This document shows, one piece after another, positions 62,602 to 64,000 of a stretch of DNA of 64,000 nucleotides. The stretch is from Flavobacteriaceae bacterium (GTDB taxonomy: Bacteria; Bacteroidota; Bacteroidia; Flavobacteriales; Flavobacteriaceae): the NCBI GenBank assembly GCA_027082925.1, contig JALWTD010000011.1:1-64000 (forward strand), read 5' to 3'. Positions within the stretch are counted from its first letter, which is position 1; each line of letters begins with the position of its first letter. The notes below the pieces were generated by a model, which was not told where the DNA came from, ran no database searches, and worked only from the letters and a program-made list of their open reading frames with translations. The position numbers and the translations under genes were made by a program.

Positions 62602-62647
62602 AAAAAAAAACCTCGAACATCGTAATACGTTCTTACAATGTTCAAGG
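62602..62647 (-). terminator. Strong intrinsic terminator on the minus strand
   Basis: A 15-bp stem (62633-62647 with 62611-62625, 7-nt loop) is followed by nine U at 62602-62610. The two non-Watson-Crick positions are G-U pairs on the minus strand but C-A mismatches on the plus strand, so the structure is selected for minus-strand RNA. Confidence 0.9.
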
Positions 62648-62723
62648 AATAAATAAATCAACCCCAAAGACTTATTTAATGTTTTTATGTATTGTGCCAA
62701 AACCCCTCTTGACATTAATACAT
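62602..62723 (-). ncRNA. Candidate small RNA with two GGGGUU loops
   Basis: A free-standing unit of about 120 nt between a TATATTTG box and a strong terminator, with no supported gene inside. Hairpin 1: outer stem AUGUAUU/AAUACAU (62717-62723 with 62687-62693), inner stem GUCAA/UUGGC, loop GAGGGGUU. Hairpin 2: 10-bp stem (62669-62678 with 62650-62659, one G-U), loop UUUGGGGUU. The third hairpin is the terminator. Both apical loops expose GGGGUU. A 45-codon frame (62715-62578) runs through the terminator and is unlikely to be the product. It could be a new family or an existing Bacteroidetes RNA motif (e.g. Flavo-1) that I cannot check here. Confidence 0.68.
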
Positions 62724-62752
62724 TACAAATATACTATAGTATGTAATACATT
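62717..62752. repeat. Palindrome and direct repeats over the small-RNA promoter
   Basis: A perfect 12-bp palindrome ATACTATAGTAT (62731-62742) overlaps the -7 box. It is flanked by ATTAC/GTAAT and by direct copies of AATACATT at 62717-62724 and 62745-62752. This is a likely operator. Confidence 0.5.
62726..62733 (-). promoter_or_regulatory. -7 box TATATTTG of the candidate small RNA
   Basis: An exact TAnnTTTG match. The nearest -33 TTG (62759-62761) has a 25-bp spacer, slightly long. The transcript would start at about 62720-62723. Confidence 0.6.
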
Positions 62753-62844
62753 TTTTTGCAAATAAACAAAATAAGTTAAAAAATATATAAATGGTTTGTT
62801 TTTTGGAATAAACGGTTTTTATATAGCGTTTAAACTTAACTAAT

Positions 62845-63075
62845 CTAGAAATTAGCAACCTCAACAGACTTGAATCCCCAAGTAATTCCCTTTCTTTTGT
62901 ATATTACTTTTTTAATTATATCTTCATTATTAAACTTAATCATTCTAATGTAGATTGTTTCCTTTATATTCTCACAAACACTACCTGAACCAATGAATTT
63001 AATAGAATTACTTGTGTTTTTTATATCCTTCAATATTTTCACATCCGAAGGTGTGTAGAAATTAAGTATTGACAT
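62845..63075 (-). CDS. Small hypothetical protein
   Basis: A 76-aa protein starting at the ATG 63075 (MSILNFYTPSDV). An in-frame TTG at 63111 would add 12 residues. It is mixed alpha/beta and basic (KKVIYKRKG), with one Cys, no signal peptide and no membrane span. A near -7 match (TATATTGG) lies about 40 bp upstream. The stop is followed by about 110 bp to the small-RNA promoter. No family recognised. The size and AT-rich context leave some doubt that it is real. Confidence 0.55.
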   Translation of the reverse strand: MSILNFYTPSDVKILKDIKNTSNSIKFIGSGSVCENIKETIYIRMIKFNNEDIIKKVIYKRKGITWGFKSVEVANF

Positions 63076-63205
63076 AATTTTTAATTTATTGGGAAATTTT
63101 AAGAACACCAATATAGTTAACTTTTAGAATATTTTTTTTATGAATATACTAATAAACGAAAAATACACACGAATGGTATATATAAGTTAATAAATGGGGT
63201 TTTAT

Positions 63206-64000
63206 TTACTTTAACGGAAAGCTAATTAGTACTTTAGTACCTGTTTCTGTTTCTGAAGAAATATCTTTAGTCTCTATGTGAACACCTTGATTTTGATACA
63301 AAATTCTTATGCGGTTTTCTGTGGCTTTTGCTCCAAAAAACTTACGTTTTTCAGACATCACATGTGTTTGTGCTTTAACCTTATCAATACCTACACCGTT
63401 ATCTTTAATAATAAACAACACTTTACCGTTTTCCTCTTTAATGGTTAGCTCTATTATTTTTTCACCTTCTTTCTTCATAATGCCATGCCATATTGCATTT
63501 TCAATAAAAGGTTGTAAAAACAGTGGTGGTACTTTTATATTTTCCAAGTTTAATTTCGGGTCAATATTTACAATATAGTCAAAACCTCCGTTAACACGCA
63601 TCTGCTCAAGTTTTACATAAAGCGAAAGTATCCCCAATTCTTCTGAAAGTGTTGAAGTTGGGCTTGAGGAACTATTTAAAATAACCCTTATTAGTTTAGA
63701 GAATTTTGTAATATAGTCTGAAGCTTTTTCTATTTCGTTTTTTAATACAAAATTATTAATTGAGTTTAGTGAATTGAATAAAAAGTGAGGATTCATTTGA
63801 CTTTGAAGAGCTGTCATTTTAAGTTCCTCCATCTCTTTTAACTTTACCGCTAATCTAATTTCTGCATTTTTACTTTTTTGCTCTATTCTCTTTATAATAA
63901 ATCCTATTATTACAGAAAAAATAACACACTGAAGTATTGTTCCTAGATAAACAAAAAACATAGGCTGCACTCCTAAATCTGTAAAAAAGGCCTTTCCTGT
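63206..64000 (-). CDS. LytS/YehU-type sensor histidine kinase (5' truncated at window edge)
   Basis: The frame is open to the right edge; 264 residues are visible and the N-terminus lies outside. A membrane span is seen near the cut (FVYLGTILQCVIFSVIIGFIIKRI), followed by a coiled coil and the His_kinase (LytS) domain with LQSQMNPHFLFNSLNSINNFV (phosphoacceptor His). The HATPase part has PLFLQPFIENAIWHGI, IKDNGVGID and ENRIRILY. Such kinases act with LytTR-type response regulators; the partner would be expected just outside the window or elsewhere. An internal GTG at 63970 is not the true start. Confidence 0.9.
   Translation of the reverse strand, partial: TGKAFFTDLGVQPMFFVYLGTILQCVIFSVIIGFIIKRIEQKSKNAEIRLAVKLKEMEELKMTALQSQMNPHFLFNSLNSINNFVLKNEIEKASDYITKFSKLIRVILNSSSSPTSTLSEELGILSLYVKLEQMRVNGGFDYIVNIDPKLNLENIKVPPLFLQPFIENAIWHGIMKKEGEKIIELTIKEENGKVLFIIKDNGVGIDKVKAQTHVMSEKRKFFGAKATENRIRILYQNQGVHIETKDISSETETGTKVLISFPLK

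Noticed and set aside
62578-62715. 45-codon ORF on the minus strand starting a few nt from the small-RNA transcript start
   Set aside because: It runs through the terminator hairpin and its U tract and stops only beyond it, so most transcripts would have no stop codon. The segment's RNA structure explains the sequence better. A conserved codon pattern in relatives would reopen it.
1-64000. Search for insertion sequences, prophage, integrase or toxin-antitoxin genes
   Set aside because: No transposase, integrase, phage structural or TA-like protein is seen; composition and gene content look like stable core genome throughout.

Overview
The window looks like about 64 kb of core chromosome from a member of the Flavobacteriaceae (Bacteroidetes). 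The DNA is very AT-rich. Promoters carry the Bacteroidetes -7 box TAnnTTTG, Shine-Dalgarno sequences are absent, and several large secreted proteins end in type IX secretion (T9SS) sorting domains. RecO, PorZ and a TonB-dependent receptor sit together, and so do OmpA/TSP3 proteins and AddAB-like nuclease genes. I see no insertion sequence, prophage, CRISPR array or toxin-antitoxin pair. Both edge genes are cut by the window.

Layout. 1-3.3 kb: tail of a secreted protein, then a minus-strand signalling group (receiver, FIST sensor, histidine kinase). 3.5-6.1 kb: tRNA-Leu(CAA), prs-rplY, pth. 6.1-9.3 kb: minus run of queD, a 60-aa membrane protein, enoyl-CoA hydratase, MATE transporter and GNAT, divergent from a tandem universal stress protein. 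10.1-22.3 kb: hydrolase and AddB-like nuclease, two OmpA/TSP3 proteins, kbl, AddA-like helicase-nuclease, a barrel-only OmpA paralogue and a TerB-like protein. 22.4-28.9 kb: mfd with a coupled unknown gene, dprA, an HU-CCDC81/SPOR protein and a thioesterase. 28.9-31.8 kb: envelope operon TPR - DUF4292 lipoprotein - EnvC-like protein. 32.1-36.8 kb: a 1561-aa M4 metalloprotease with repeated GEVED and FnIII modules. 36.9-49.6 kb: ABC-F ATPase, exonuclease, lamin-tail protein, PhoB/PhoR-like pair, glycosyltransferase, purD, a nucleosidase-like protein of unknown function, S41 protease, rnpA and acyl-CoA dehydrogenase. 49.7-56.8 kb: a T9SS-exported M14 carboxypeptidase and a 1489-aa MAM/LamG protein. 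57-62.5 kb: porZ-recO-TonB receptor. 62.6-64 kb: a probable small RNA, a small unknown gene and the start of a LytS-type kinase.

Themes. T9SS is central: four complete cargo proteins plus PorZ. Many starts were set by TAnnTTTG boxes lying inside or past an upstream in-frame start, which moves the start downstream for phoB-like, mfd, terB-like, porZ, rnpA and others. Three genes appear to have leaders of only 0-8 nt.

The most interesting unexplained element is at 62602-62725 on the minus strand. It has a -7 box, two hairpins that both show GGGGUU in their apical loops, and a 15-bp intrinsic terminator. Two mRNAs in the window, for an outer-membrane barrel and the giant LamG protein, carry the complementary CCCC motif immediately before their start codons. 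This suggests a small RNA regulating surface-protein translation, an inference that has not been tested.
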